NCBI RefSeq assembly: GCF_000381025.1
Contig: NZ_KB905814.1
Location: 1-64,000, forward strand
Length of the DNA: 64,000 bases
Source of the DNA: Streptomyces sulphureus DSM 40104
Lineage (GTDB): Bacteria > Actinomycetota > Actinomycetes > Streptomycetales > Streptomycetaceae
Reading direction: 5' to 3'
Under the pieces are notes generated by a model. That model did no database searches. It was given only the letters and a program-made list of their open reading frames with translations, and was not told the DNA's origin. The position numbers and the translations under genes were made by a program. Every line of letters begins with the position of its first letter. Position 1 is the first letter of the stretch. Shown here in pieces: positions 18,148 to 26,632 of this stretch.

Positions 18148-19851
18148 CTACTCCCGCTCGGTTGGCCCCGGCACCTCGCCACCCGCACCCAGCGTCAGTG
18201 CGGAGTCGGCGTGGAGCGTGAGGCGTACCGGCACGAAGTCGGCCGCGTCGACCGGCGACTCGGCGGTTCCGGGGTGGCGGGCGAAGCGCGGATGGGCGCC
18301 CCCGCTGAGCTGCCACCGTATGCGGTGGCCGACATCGAAGCGATGGGCCGTCGAGCTCATCGGCACGGTGCGGTGCGACGGTTGCTGCCCCTCGGTCCGC
18401 ACCTGTCCCAACCCGTCGCAGACGTTGACGGAGCGGCCCTGCGCGTCGACGTCGCACAGACGGGTGAAGACGGCGGCATGGCCGGTGTCCGTCGAGACGC
18501 TCAACCGTGCGGAGACCTGGCCCAAGACGTCGACCGGCTCGGTGAGCGGAGGCCCCGTGAACGTCAACACGTCGTCCCTGGTCTCCAGTACGCCGTTGTC
18601 GCGGGGACCGGCAGCGGGCGAGAGCAGGGGGCCGCCGACGGACGGCGTGGGGTCGTCCGGGTCGTACCGGAAGGACGCCAGAGGCGCGGAGCCGGTGGGG
18701 GCCTGCTGGGTGAGATGTCCGTGCGGGGCGGGGAACCAGACTCCGGCGCCCGTGGGCGGGGGCCAGTCGTCGAGGTCCCGCCACGCGTCCTCGCCGCTGA
18801 CGTGCACACGCACCCTGGTGGGACGGAGACCCGAAGGGTCACCGGACAGGTGGGCGCGGAGCCAGGCGAGACTGTCGGCGAACACCTCGGCCCACCCCCG
18901 TTGGAGGGCCGAGGTGTGCGTCCAGGGGCCGACGAGCAGGGCGGCGTCGCACCCTGACCGGCGCAGGCGCGCGTACTGCTCCAAGGTCTGGTCGAGCAGC
19001 GCGTCGTGCCATCCGGTGACCAGGGCGGTGGGCACGTCGAGCTGCTCGGCCGATGCGGCCAACGAAGCGCCGTGCCAGTAGGCGTCGTCGGGGTCCGGAT
19101 GCGTCATCACGTCGTCGAGCCAGGGCACTTCGCCACCGAGGGCAGGCACGTACGCCCCGCGCAGCGGCCGCGCAGCGACGACGCCGCGGAGCCGGCGCTG
19201 GAGGCGCAGCGTCGCCCTCATGAACCGTGGCACGCCCCTGTGCTGGTAGGTCAGGCCGGCGCCGACGGAGAGGGTGTTCTCCAGGCGCAGCACACCGTCG
19301 GCGTGGAAGAGGGCGTGAGGGTCGTGCAGTCCCAACTGCACCACCATGGCCTTCAGTTCGGGCGGCGGCTCGGCAGCGAGCGCCCACTGCACGTAGGCGA
19401 GGTAGCTGGGGCCGACGGTCCCGAGGGTGCCGTCGAACCAGGGCTGCTCGCGGAGCCAGGCCACCGTCGCCCGGGCGTCGGCGACCTCGTTGCGCCACAG
19501 GTCGAACGCGCCACCCGAACCACCGGTGCCGCGGCAGCTCTGGAGGACCACGTGGAAGCCCTGTTCGGCGAAGAGGAGGCCGTACATGGGCGACCACGGC
19601 AGACCTCTGCCGTACGGCGAGCGCACCAGGAGAGTGGGGAAGTCGCCCTCGGCGCGGGGGAAGTAGTGGTCGGTGACGAGCGGGCTGCCGTCGGCGCCCG
19701 GCACCGGGAGTCCCGGCTCCCACCCGGCCTCGTACAGCTTGGCGGGGAGGCGGCGCCATGTCGCCCTCATCGCCCGTGCGGCGCGTGGGGGTTTCCCACG
19801 GGGCGGCGTCCAACTCGACGTCGGGGCAGGGGTGTCGGCTCGCTGTGTCAT
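18148..19851 (-). CDS. CocE/NonD family hydrolase (peptidase S15-like)
   Basis: A 567-residue alpha/beta hydrolase of the CocE/X-Pro dipeptidyl-peptidase family. The nucleophile elbow is GTVGPSYLAYVQWALA (serine in GPSYL). The acid lies in GWHDALLDQT and the histidine in GPWTHTSAL. A C-terminal jelly-roll domain (PepX_C-like) extends from about residue 370. No signal peptide is visible, so it is probably cytoplasmic. The second of two adjacent ATGs (19849-19851) has GGGAGG at ideal distance. It is divergent from a TetR regulator with a 96-bp spacer that carries a palindrome. The substrate (acyl ester, xenobiotic or X-Pro peptide) cannot be told from sequence. Confidence 0.85.
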   Translation of the reverse strand: MTQRADTPAPTSSWTPPRGKPPRAARAMRATWRRLPAKLYEAGWEPGLPVPGADGSPLVTDHYFPRAEGDFPTLLVRSPYGRGLPWSPMYGLLFAEQGFHVVLQSCRGTGGSGGAFDLWRNEVADARATVAWLREQPWFDGTLGTVGPSYLAYVQWALAAEPPPELKAMVVQLGLHDPHALFHADGVLRLENTLSVGAGLTYQHRGVPRFMRATLRLQRRLRGVVAARPLRGAYVPALGGEVPWLDDVMTHPDPDDAYWHGASLAASAEQLDVPTALVTGWHDALLDQTLEQYARLRRSGCDAALLVGPWTHTSALQRGWAEVFADSLAWLRAHLSGDPSGLRPTRVRVHVSGEDAWRDLDDWPPPTGAGVWFPAPHGHLTQQAPTGSAPLASFRYDPDDPTPSVGGPLLSPAAGPRDNGVLETRDDVLTFTGPPLTEPVDVLGQVSARLSVSTDTGHAAVFTRLCDVDAQGRSVNVCDGLGQVRTEGQQPSHRTVPMSSTAHRFDVGHRIRWQLSGGAHPRFARHPGTAESPVDAADFVPVRLTLHADSALTLGAGGEVPGPTERE

Positions 19852-19870
19852 CATGGCCTCCCGTGTTTTC

Positions 19871-19883
19871 CGTACGGCGTACG
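19871..19883. promoter_or_regulatory. Palindrome, candidate TetR operator
   Basis: CGTAC-GGC-GTACG in the 96-bp spacer between the divergent hydrolase and TetR genes, about 20 bp from the hydrolase start. On the hydrolase strand it follows TGTATTCT, so binding there would block the promoter. Confidence 0.55.
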
Positions 19884-19947
19884 AGAATACAGGGTGTTTC
19901 ACTGAGAGGCTCAACAAGGCCAACGCGACCGAGAAAAGGCGTGGACC

Positions 19948-20658
19948 ATGCCTCACGACGAAGGCGCCCGCGGCGTCGACCCTCAGCAGCTCTGGCTGCA
20001 CTCCGGCCCCCCACGCAGAGGTCGCAAGCCTGCCTACAGCCGAGAGGCGATCACCGCGGCAGCCGTCGCACTCGCCGACGCGGAGGGGATCGAAGCCGTC
20101 ACCATGCGGAGAGTGGCCGCGCAGGTCGGCGCCGGCGTGATGTCGCTCTACAGCTACGCGCCCGACAAGGAGACGCTGCTGCACCTGATGGTCGACCACG
20201 TCAGCGGCGAACTCCCGACCACCGACCCGCTCACCGGTGACTGGCGCGTCGACCTCAAGGCCGTCGCCCATCGGCAGCGTGCCCTCATGCTGCGGCACCC
20301 CTGGCTGCCGGCGGCGCTCTCCACCCGCCGTACTCCGGGCCCCAACGCCCTGGCGTTCCTCGAGCACGTCCTCGCAGCCCTACGGCCGACCGGCCTGGAC
20401 GGTGCGGCGAAGCTGGAGGTCTTCGCCCAACTCACCGCGTTCGCGGCCGCGCACGTCTCCCACGAGATCACACAGGCCGCGGCCGCACAGTCCACCGAGC
20501 GCGCCGGAACCGAAGCCCGTTACCTCGCCGCGGTCGCGAGCGACGGCGCACACCCCGAGCTCGCCGAAGCCCTCTCCGCTCCCGGGCGCCCCCTCACCCC
20601 CGAAGCCACCTTCGCGCGGTTCCTCAACCGCCTGGTCGACGGGCTCGCCACCGGCTGA
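19948..20658 (+). CDS. TetR family regulator
   Basis: A 236-residue TetR/AcrR-type repressor. The HTH lies at about residues 30-75: KPAYSREAITAAAVALADAE, then EAVTMRRVAAQVGAGVMSLY and YAPDKETLLHLMVDH. The C-terminal domain resembles the TetR_C family found with efflux and hydrolase genes. The ATG at 19948 has only a weak ribosome binding site (AAAAGG). It most likely represses itself and the divergent CocE-type hydrolase through the palindrome between them. It ends just before a bidirectional terminator. Confidence 0.88.
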   Translation: MPHDEGARGVDPQQLWLHSGPPRRGRKPAYSREAITAAAVALADAEGIEAVTMRRVAAQVGAGVMSLYSYAPDKETLLHLMVDHVSGELPTTDPLTGDWRVDLKAVAHRQRALMLRHPWLPAALSTRRTPGPNALAFLEHVLAALRPTGLDGAAKLEVFAQLTAFAAAHVSHEITQAAAAQSTERAGTEARYLAAVASDGAHPELAEALSAPGRPLTPEATFARFLNRLVDGLATG

Positions 20659-20685
20659 ACCCACCCCGGCGGAAGCCGCGCAAAC

Positions 20686-20730
20686 GGGCCGGGCTCGGCA
20701 GGAGGTCGAACCTCCCGCCGAGCCCGGCCC
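20686..20730. terminator. Bidirectional terminator between tetR and serA
   Basis: Perfect 13-bp stem GGGCCGGGCTCGG (20686-20698) / CCGAGCCCGGCCC (20718-20730), extended inside by AGGAGG/CCTCC. It serves the convergent tetR and serA genes. Confidence 0.8.
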
Positions 20731-20779
20731 CTTGCTGCTGCGCCCGCGCAGAGCGGCTCGTCCCGCGCAGGCGTCCGGT

Positions 20780-22369
20780 TCACTCCGTTAGGTCGACCCC
20801 GCGGGCGCGGGTGGCGCCGACCTCGCCGGCGATCTCGTTGAGCACCGTGGCACCGACGGTGTCGTCGACGGTGAGGGCGACGACCGCCTCACCGCCCTCC
20901 TCCGCCCGAGAGACCTGCATACCGGCGATGTTGACGCCGGCCTCGCCGAGGATGCGGCCCACGGTGCCGACGACGCCCGGGCGGTCCGTGTAGCTGAGGA
21001 ACGCCATGTGGTCGGTGAGGGCGAGGTCGACGTCGTGGTCGTTGATGGCGACGATCTTCTGGAGGTTCTTCGGACCGGCGAGGGTGCCGGAGGCCGAGAC
21101 CTCCTCACCGCCCGAGAGTGTGCCGCGCACGGTGACGACGTTGCGGTGGTTCCGCGCCTCGCTCGACGTGGTCAACCGCACCTCGATGCCGCGCTCCTGC
21201 GCGAAGAGCGGGGCGTTGACGTAGGAGACCGTGTCGTCGACGACGTCCTCGAACACGCCCTTCAGCGCGGAGAGTTCCAGCACCTTGACATCGTGCTGAG
21301 TGATCTCGCCGTAGACCTCGACGTCGAGCCGGACGGCGACCTCGCCCGCCAGCGCCGTGAAGATGCGGCCCAGCTTCTCCGCAAGCGGCAGCGCCGGACG
21401 GACGTCCTCGGCGATGACCCCGCCCTGGACGTTGACGGCGTCCGGCACCAGTTCGCCCGCGAGCGCCAGCCGGACCGACTTGGCGACGGCGATACCTGCC
21501 TTCTCCTGCGCCTCCCCCGTCGAGGCGCCGAGGTGCGGGGTGCAGACGACCTGGTCGAAGGCGAAGAGCGGGGAGTCGGTGCAGGGTTCGGAGGCGTAGA
21601 CGTCGAGCCCCGCGCCTGCCACGCGCCCTTCCTTGAGCGCTGAGGCGAGCGCGTCCTCGTCGACGATGCCGCCACGCGCCGCGTTGACGATGCGGACGGA
21701 CGGCTTGACCTTGTGGAGCGCCTCGTCACCGATGAGGCCCGCGGTCTCCGGGGTCTTCGGGAGGTGGACGGTGACGAAGTCCGAGACCTCCAGGAGTTCG
21801 TCGAGGGAGAGCAGCTTGACGCCCATCTGCGCGGCGCGGGCCGGCTGGACGAACGGGTCGTAGGCGACGACCTTCATGCCGAACGCCGACATGCGCTGCG
21901 CGACGAGCACACCGATCCGCCCGAGCCCGACGACGCCGAGGGTCTTCTCGCTCAGCTCGACGCCTGTGTACTTGCTCCGCTTCCACTCGCCGTTCTTCAA
22001 CGAGCCGGTGGCCTGGGGGATGTTGCGGGCAGTGGCGATGAGGAGGCCGCAGGCGAGCTCCGCGGCGGTGACGATGTTGGAGGTGGGGGCGTTGACCACC
22101 ATCACGCCCGCCTTCGTCGCCGCGGGAACGTCGACGTTGTCGAGGCCGACGCCGGCGCGGGCGATGACTTTGAGCTTCCCGGCGGCGGCGATCGCCTCGT
22201 CGTCGACCTTCGTTGCCGAGCGGACGAGGATCGCGTCGACGTCGGCGATCGCAGGAAGGAGCTCGGCTCGGTCCGCACCGTTGCAGTGCCGGATCTCGAA
22301 GTCCGGTCCGAGGGCGTCGACAGTGGCGGGCGACAGCTCTTCTGCGATGAGTACTACAGGCTTGCTCAC
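20780..22369 (-). CDS. serA: D-3-Phosphoglycerate dehydrogenase
   Basis: A 529-residue long-form PGDH that oxidises 3-phosphoglycerate to phosphohydroxypyruvate, the first step of serine synthesis. The N-terminal substrate/nucleotide domains show GLGRIGVLVAQRMSAFGM (Rossmann), RIVNAARGGIVDEDALA and the catalytic histidine in VVCTPHLGASTGEAQ. The intervening ASB domain and a C-terminal ACT domain (DRPGVVGTVGRILGEAGVNI), the serine-feedback site, are present. The GTG at 22367-22369 has GGAG six bases upstream. A pair of CRISPR-like repeats lies in the leader immediately upstream. Confidence 0.96.
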   Translation of the reverse strand: MSKPVVLIAEELSPATVDALGPDFEIRHCNGADRAELLPAIADVDAILVRSATKVDDEAIAAAGKLKVIARAGVGLDNVDVPAATKAGVMVVNAPTSNIVTAAELACGLLIATARNIPQATGSLKNGEWKRSKYTGVELSEKTLGVVGLGRIGVLVAQRMSAFGMKVVAYDPFVQPARAAQMGVKLLSLDELLEVSDFVTVHLPKTPETAGLIGDEALHKVKPSVRIVNAARGGIVDEDALASALKEGRVAGAGLDVYASEPCTDSPLFAFDQVVCTPHLGASTGEAQEKAGIAVAKSVRLALAGELVPDAVNVQGGVIAEDVRPALPLAEKLGRIFTALAGEVAVRLDVEVYGEITQHDVKVLELSALKGVFEDVVDDTVSYVNAPLFAQERGIEVRLTTSSEARNHRNVVTVRGTLSGGEEVSASGTLAGPKNLQKIVAINDHDVDLALTDHMAFLSYTDRPGVVGTVGRILGEAGVNIAGMQVSRAEEGGEAVVALTVDDTVGATVLNEIAGEVGATRARGVDLTE

Positions 22370-22381
22370 GTGGTCTCCAGT

Positions 22382-22470
22382 CGGATCATCCCCGCACGCC
22401 GGCGGGGCACGGCCGAGTCCCGACGGCCGCAGACGGTGGAGGGGGTCATCCCCGCGGGCGCAGGGCAGAC
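22382..22470 (-). CRISPR. Degenerate two-repeat type I-E-like CRISPR remnant
   Basis: Two 29-bp elements, 22382-22410 and 22442-22470, separated by a 31-bp spacer (60-bp period). On the minus strand both end in the block GCGGGGATGA followed by TCC/CCC. The first begins GTGCCCCGCC and the second GTCTGCCCTGC, which match the GTGCTCCCCGCGC...GCGGGGATGA pattern of actinomycete type I-E repeats. They share 18 of 29 positions, so they are diverged. No third repeat at the 60-bp period and no cas gene are visible. It may be a decayed or solo mini-array; chance similarity cannot be excluded. Confidence 0.45.
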
Positions 22471-22576
22471 GCACGACGCTGTGAGCCTGGCGCGCTTGCA
22501 TGATGCAGTCTAGCGACGGCCCCCGGACGTGACGGAACTCTCGAAATGATCGTTCCCCTGCCAGCGGACGGCACGC

Positions 22577-22613
22577 CTCGGAGGGCGCTCCCTTCGTGGA
22601 AGCGCCCTCCGAG
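22577..22613 (-). terminator. Terminator of the ilvBNC operon
   Basis: Perfect 13-bp stem CTCGGAGGGCGCT (22577-22589) / AGCGCCCTCCGAG (22601-22613), loop of 11 bases, downstream of ilvC. Confidence 0.75.
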
Positions 22614-22679
22614 CGTACGCCGGGATCGGTCAGCCCGAAACGGGGCCGCGGCGGGTCCGCGTGGGGACCGCCCGGAGCG

Positions 22680-23768
<1,089 letters not shown>

Positions 23769-23810
23769 CTACGGGACTTCAGGCCCCCGTGAGTGCAACG
23801 GCGCTGCGGC

Positions 23811-24335
23811 TCAGGCCGTCCGCTCGAGCGAACGCAGGCTCCGGTCGGTGATGGAGCGGGCGCCTCGCCCGATGGCGATCGTGCCGGACTGCACCAGTTC
23901 CTTGATGCCGAAGGGCTCCAGCATCTTCAGCATCGCCTCCAGCTTGTCGCCGGAGCCGGTCGCCTCGATGGTGACGGCCTCGGGTGAGACGTCGACCGTC
24001 TTGGCGCGGAAGAGCTGGACGATCTCCACGATCTGGGAGCGGGTCTCGTTGTCGGCGCGGACCTTGGCGAGGACCAGTTCGCGCTGGACAGCCGAGTCCG
24101 GCTCCAACTCGACGATCTTCAGTACGTTGACCAGCTTGTTGAGCTGCTTGGTGACCTGCTCGAGCGGCAGGTCCTCGACATTCACCACGATGGTGATGCG
24201 GGAGATGTCGGGGTGCTCGGTGACTCCGACGGCGAGCGAGTCGATGTTGAACCCGCGCCGGGAGAACAGTGAGGCGATCCTAGCGAGGATGCCCGGAGTG
24301 TCCTCCACCAGGACGGAGAGTGTGTGCTTGGACAT
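23811..24335 (-). CDS. ilvN: Acetolactate synthase small (regulatory) subunit
   Basis: A 174-residue regulatory subunit with an N-terminal ACT domain (HTLSVLVEDTPGILARIASL, then FSRRGFNIDSLAVG) that binds the feedback inhibitor valine. The C-terminal ALS_ss_C domain includes ELVLAKVRADNETRSQI. It activates IlvB and confers inhibition. The ATG at 24333-24335 has no strong Shine-Dalgarno. The gap to ilvB is 56 bp, so they are cotranscribed. Also called ilvH. Confidence 0.96.
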   Translation of the reverse strand: MSKHTLSVLVEDTPGILARIASLFSRRGFNIDSLAVGVTEHPDISRITIVVNVEDLPLEQVTKQLNKLVNVLKIVELEPDSAVQRELVLAKVRADNETRSQIVEIVQLFRAKTVDVSPEAVTIEATGSGDKLEAMLKMLEPFGIKELVQSGTIAIGRGARSITDRSLRSLERTA

Positions 24336-24391
24336 GTGGGCGGCCCGTTTCGTGAGAGAGTGCTCGGTTGCTCGGCGGCCGGATCGGCCGG

Positions 24392-26275
24392 TCAGTCGTC
24401 GCCGCTGAAGTCCGGGCGGACTCCGCGGGCCGCCATGACCTCGTCGTTGGAGGTACCGGCGGCGACCATCGGCCAGACCATGGCGTCCTCGTTGACGATG
24501 AAGTCGACGACGACGGGGCGGTCGTTGATCGCGTTGGCCTTCTCGATCACCGCGTCGAGCTGGTCGGGGGTCTCGCAGCGGAGGCCGACGCAGCCCATCG
24601 CCTCCGCGAGCTTCACGAAGTCGGGGCAGCGGGTGCCCCTCGACAGCGGGCCCTCCTCCGGCTCCTCGGGCGGTGCGCCGTGGGGCGCGTGGAGGTTGGT
24701 GTTGGAGTAGCGCTGGTTGTAGAAGAGGGTCTGCCACTGGCGGACCATGCCGAGCGCACCGTTGTTGATCACGGCGACCTTGATCGGGATGCCGTTCATC
24801 GCGGCCGTGACCAGCTCCTGGTTGGTCATCTGGAAGCAGCCGTCCCCGTCGACCGCCCAGACGGTGCGCCCCGGCTGCCCCACCTTGGCACCGAGCGCCG
24901 CCGGGACCGCGTACCCCATCGTGCCGAGGCCGCCGGAGTTGAGCCAGGTCGCCGGGGTTTCGTGGTCGATGAAGTGCGCCGCCCACATCTGGTGCTGGCC
25001 CACGCCTGCGGCGAAGACCGAGTCTTCAGGGGCGAGTTCGCCGAGCCGCTGGATCACCTGCTGCGGGGCGAGCGTGCCGTCCTCGGGCAGGTCGTAGCCG
25101 AGCGGGTACGCCTCGCTCCAGCGGCTGAGGAGCTTCCACCACTCCGCGTACCGGGCTCTCGCCTCCTCGCCTGCGTACCCGCCCTCGAACTCCGCCTGGA
25201 GGGCGACGACGAGGTCGGCGATCACCTCGCGCGCGTCGCCGACGATCGGGACGTCGGCCGCGCGGTTCTTGCCGATCTCCGCGGGGTCGATGTCGGCGTG
25301 GACGACCTTGGCGTGCGGCGCGAAGGAATCCAACTTTCCGGTGACGCGGTCATCGAAGCGGACTCCGAGTCCCACGATCAGGTCCGACTTCTGCAGCGCG
25401 GTGACGGCCGCGACGGCTCCGTGCATGCCCGGCATGCCCAGGTGCTGCTCGTGGCTGTCGGGGAAGGAGCCGAGGCCCATGAGCGTCGTCGTGACAGGGG
25501 CGCCCGTGAGTTCGGCGAGCACCTTCAACTCCGCGGAGGCGCCTGCCTTCAGGACGCCGCCGCCGACGTAGAGAACGGGGCGGGAAGCCTCGCAGAGCAG
25601 CCGTGCCGCCTCCCTGATCTGCTTGCCGTGCGGCTTCGTCACAGGGTGGTAGCCGGGCAGGTCGGTGGTGGGCGGCCACGCGAAGACGGTGCGGCCCTCC
25701 AGCGCGTCCTTGGCGATGTCGACGACGACGGGGCCCGGGCGTCCCGTGGCAGCGATGTGGAACGCCTCGGCGATGATGCGCGGGATGTCGTCGGGGTCGC
25801 GCACGAGGAAGTTGTGCTTCGTCACCGGCATCGAGATGCCGCAGATGTCGGCCTCCTGGAAGCCGTCGGTGCCGATCATCCGGCTGGCGACCTGGCCCGT
25901 GATGGCGACCATCGGCACCGAGTCCATGTGCGCGTCGGCGAGCGGCGTGACGAGGTTGGTGGCGCCGGGGCCAGAGGTGGCCATGCAGACGCCGACCTTC
26001 CCCGTGGCCTGCGCGTACCCCGTGGCCGCGTGGCCCGCGCCCTGCTCGTGGCGGACGAGGACGTGGCGGACCTTGCCCGAGTCCATCATCGGGTCGTAGG
26101 CCGGAAGGATCGCTCCGCCGGGGATACCGAAGACGGTGTCGGCCCCTACCTCCTCGAGCGAGCGGATGAGGGACTGCGCGCCGGTGATCGGCGCTGCGGG
26201 TGCAGGGATGGTGGGCTGTCCGCCGGTACGGGCCCGCGGCTGGGGCTTGGGCGCCCCGGTTGCCTGCTCGGTCAT
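24392..26275 (-). CDS. ilvB: Acetolactate synthase large (catalytic) subunit
   Basis: A 627-residue ThDP- and FAD-dependent enzyme condensing pyruvate with pyruvate or 2-oxobutyrate. The ThDP-activating glutamate lies in [17 protein letters not shown]. The FAD region shows [14 protein letters not shown]. The ThDP-binding GDG...NN motif is seen as [19 protein letters not shown] followed by [14 protein letters not shown]. An insertion of about 15 acidic/proline residues ([15 protein letters not shown]) after NTNLHAPHG is usual in streptomycetes. The N-terminal 30 residues are Pro/Ala-rich. The ATG at 26273-26275 is preceded by GAGAAG. Expression is governed by a leader peptide and attenuator just upstream. 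Confidence 0.97.
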   Translation of the reverse strand: MTEQATGAPKPQPRARTGGQPTIPAPAAPITGAQSLIRSLEEVGADTVFGIPGGAILPAYDPMMDSGKVRHVLVRHEQGAGHAATGYAQATGKVGVCMATSGPGATNLVTPLADAHMDSVPMVAITGQVASRMIGTDGFQEADICGISMPVTKHNFLVRDPDDIPRIIAEAFHIAATGRPGPVVVDIAKDALEGRTVFAWPPTTDLPGYHPVTKPHGKQIREAARLLCEASRPVLYVGGGVLKAGASAELKVLAELTGAPVTTTLMGLGSFPDSHEQHLGMPGMHGAVAAVTALQKSDLIVGLGVRFDDRVTGKLDSFAPHAKVVHADIDPAEIGKNRAADVPIVGDAREVIADLVVALQAEFEGGYAGEEARARYAEWWKLLSRWSEAYPLGYDLPEDGTLAPQQVIQRLGELAPEDSVFAAGVGQHQMWAAHFIDHETPATWLNSGGLGTMGYAVPAALGAKVGQPGRTVWAVDGDGCFQMTNQELVTAAMNGIPIKVAVINNGALGMVRQWQTLFYNQRYSNTNLHAPHGAPPEEPEEGPLSRGTRCPDFVKLAEAMGCVGLRCETPDQLDAVIEKANAINDRPVVVDFIVNEDAMVWPMVAAGTSNDEVMAARGVRPDFSGDD

Positions 26276-26480
26276 CGCTCTCTCTTCTCGGAGGTGAGGG
26301 TCCGGGTGTTCGCTCGCGGTGGGCTGTGACGGGGAGGCCGTCCGCACGTCGCCGGCGCCCGGTTGCGGAGGGCGCGGCCGGGGCTCTGCCCTGCCCGGCC
26401 GGTGCCGCCGGTGGTCCGCTCGCATCTTCCGGTCCGTGTGGTGGTGTACGGGGCGGCCTCGCGACCCCGCCTTGTGCAAC

Positions 26481-26514
26481 AAAAAACCCCTCGTGCCGTG
26501 AGGCAAGCGAGGGG
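26481..26514 (-). terminator. Attenuator terminator of ilvBNC
   Basis: On the minus strand: CCCCTCG, GC-rich inner pairing TGCC/GGCA, CGAGGGG, then TTTTTT. Fwd arms are 26487-26493 and 26508-26514, with inner arms 26494-26497/26502-26505. It lies between the leader ORF stop and ilvB, as expected of a branched-chain amino acid attenuator. Confidence 0.85.
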
Positions 26515-26553
26515 AGCGCGCCGCTGGTGTGCGCGGATTCTTACGATCCGCTG

Positions 26554-26595
26554 TCAGCCGACGCGCTTTCCAAGTACGAGAATTCGGGTGTGCAT
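26554..26595 (-). CDS. ilvB leader peptide ([13 protein letters not shown])
   Basis: A 13-residue ORF containing the run Ile-Leu-Val-Leu plus a further Val. It ends in TGA at 26554-26556, about 40 bp before the intrinsic terminator at 26481-26514. Very similar leader peptides precede ilvB in other actinobacteria. Scarcity of any branched-chain aminoacyl-tRNA should stall the ribosome and allow read-through into ilvBNC. It lies about 7 bp after a good -10 element, so the leader mRNA may begin at or next to the start codon. Confidence 0.88.
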   Translation of the reverse strand: MHTRILVLGKRVG

Positions 26596-26602
26596 GGCAG
26601 AG

Positions 26603-26632
26603 ACAATCCCCCCGTCAACCCCCGGGTGTCAA
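26603..26632 (-). promoter_or_regulatory. ilvB promoter
   Basis: On the minus strand: -35 TTGACA (26627-26632), 18-bp spacer, -10 GATTGT (26603-26608). Transcription would start at or near the leader ATG at 26595. The -35 element overlaps the stop codon of the upstream cdgC-like gene. Confidence 0.7.

Noticed and set aside
22326..22530. Larger CRISPR array around serA
   Set aside because: No third repeat at the 60-bp period on either side and no cas genes in the window.
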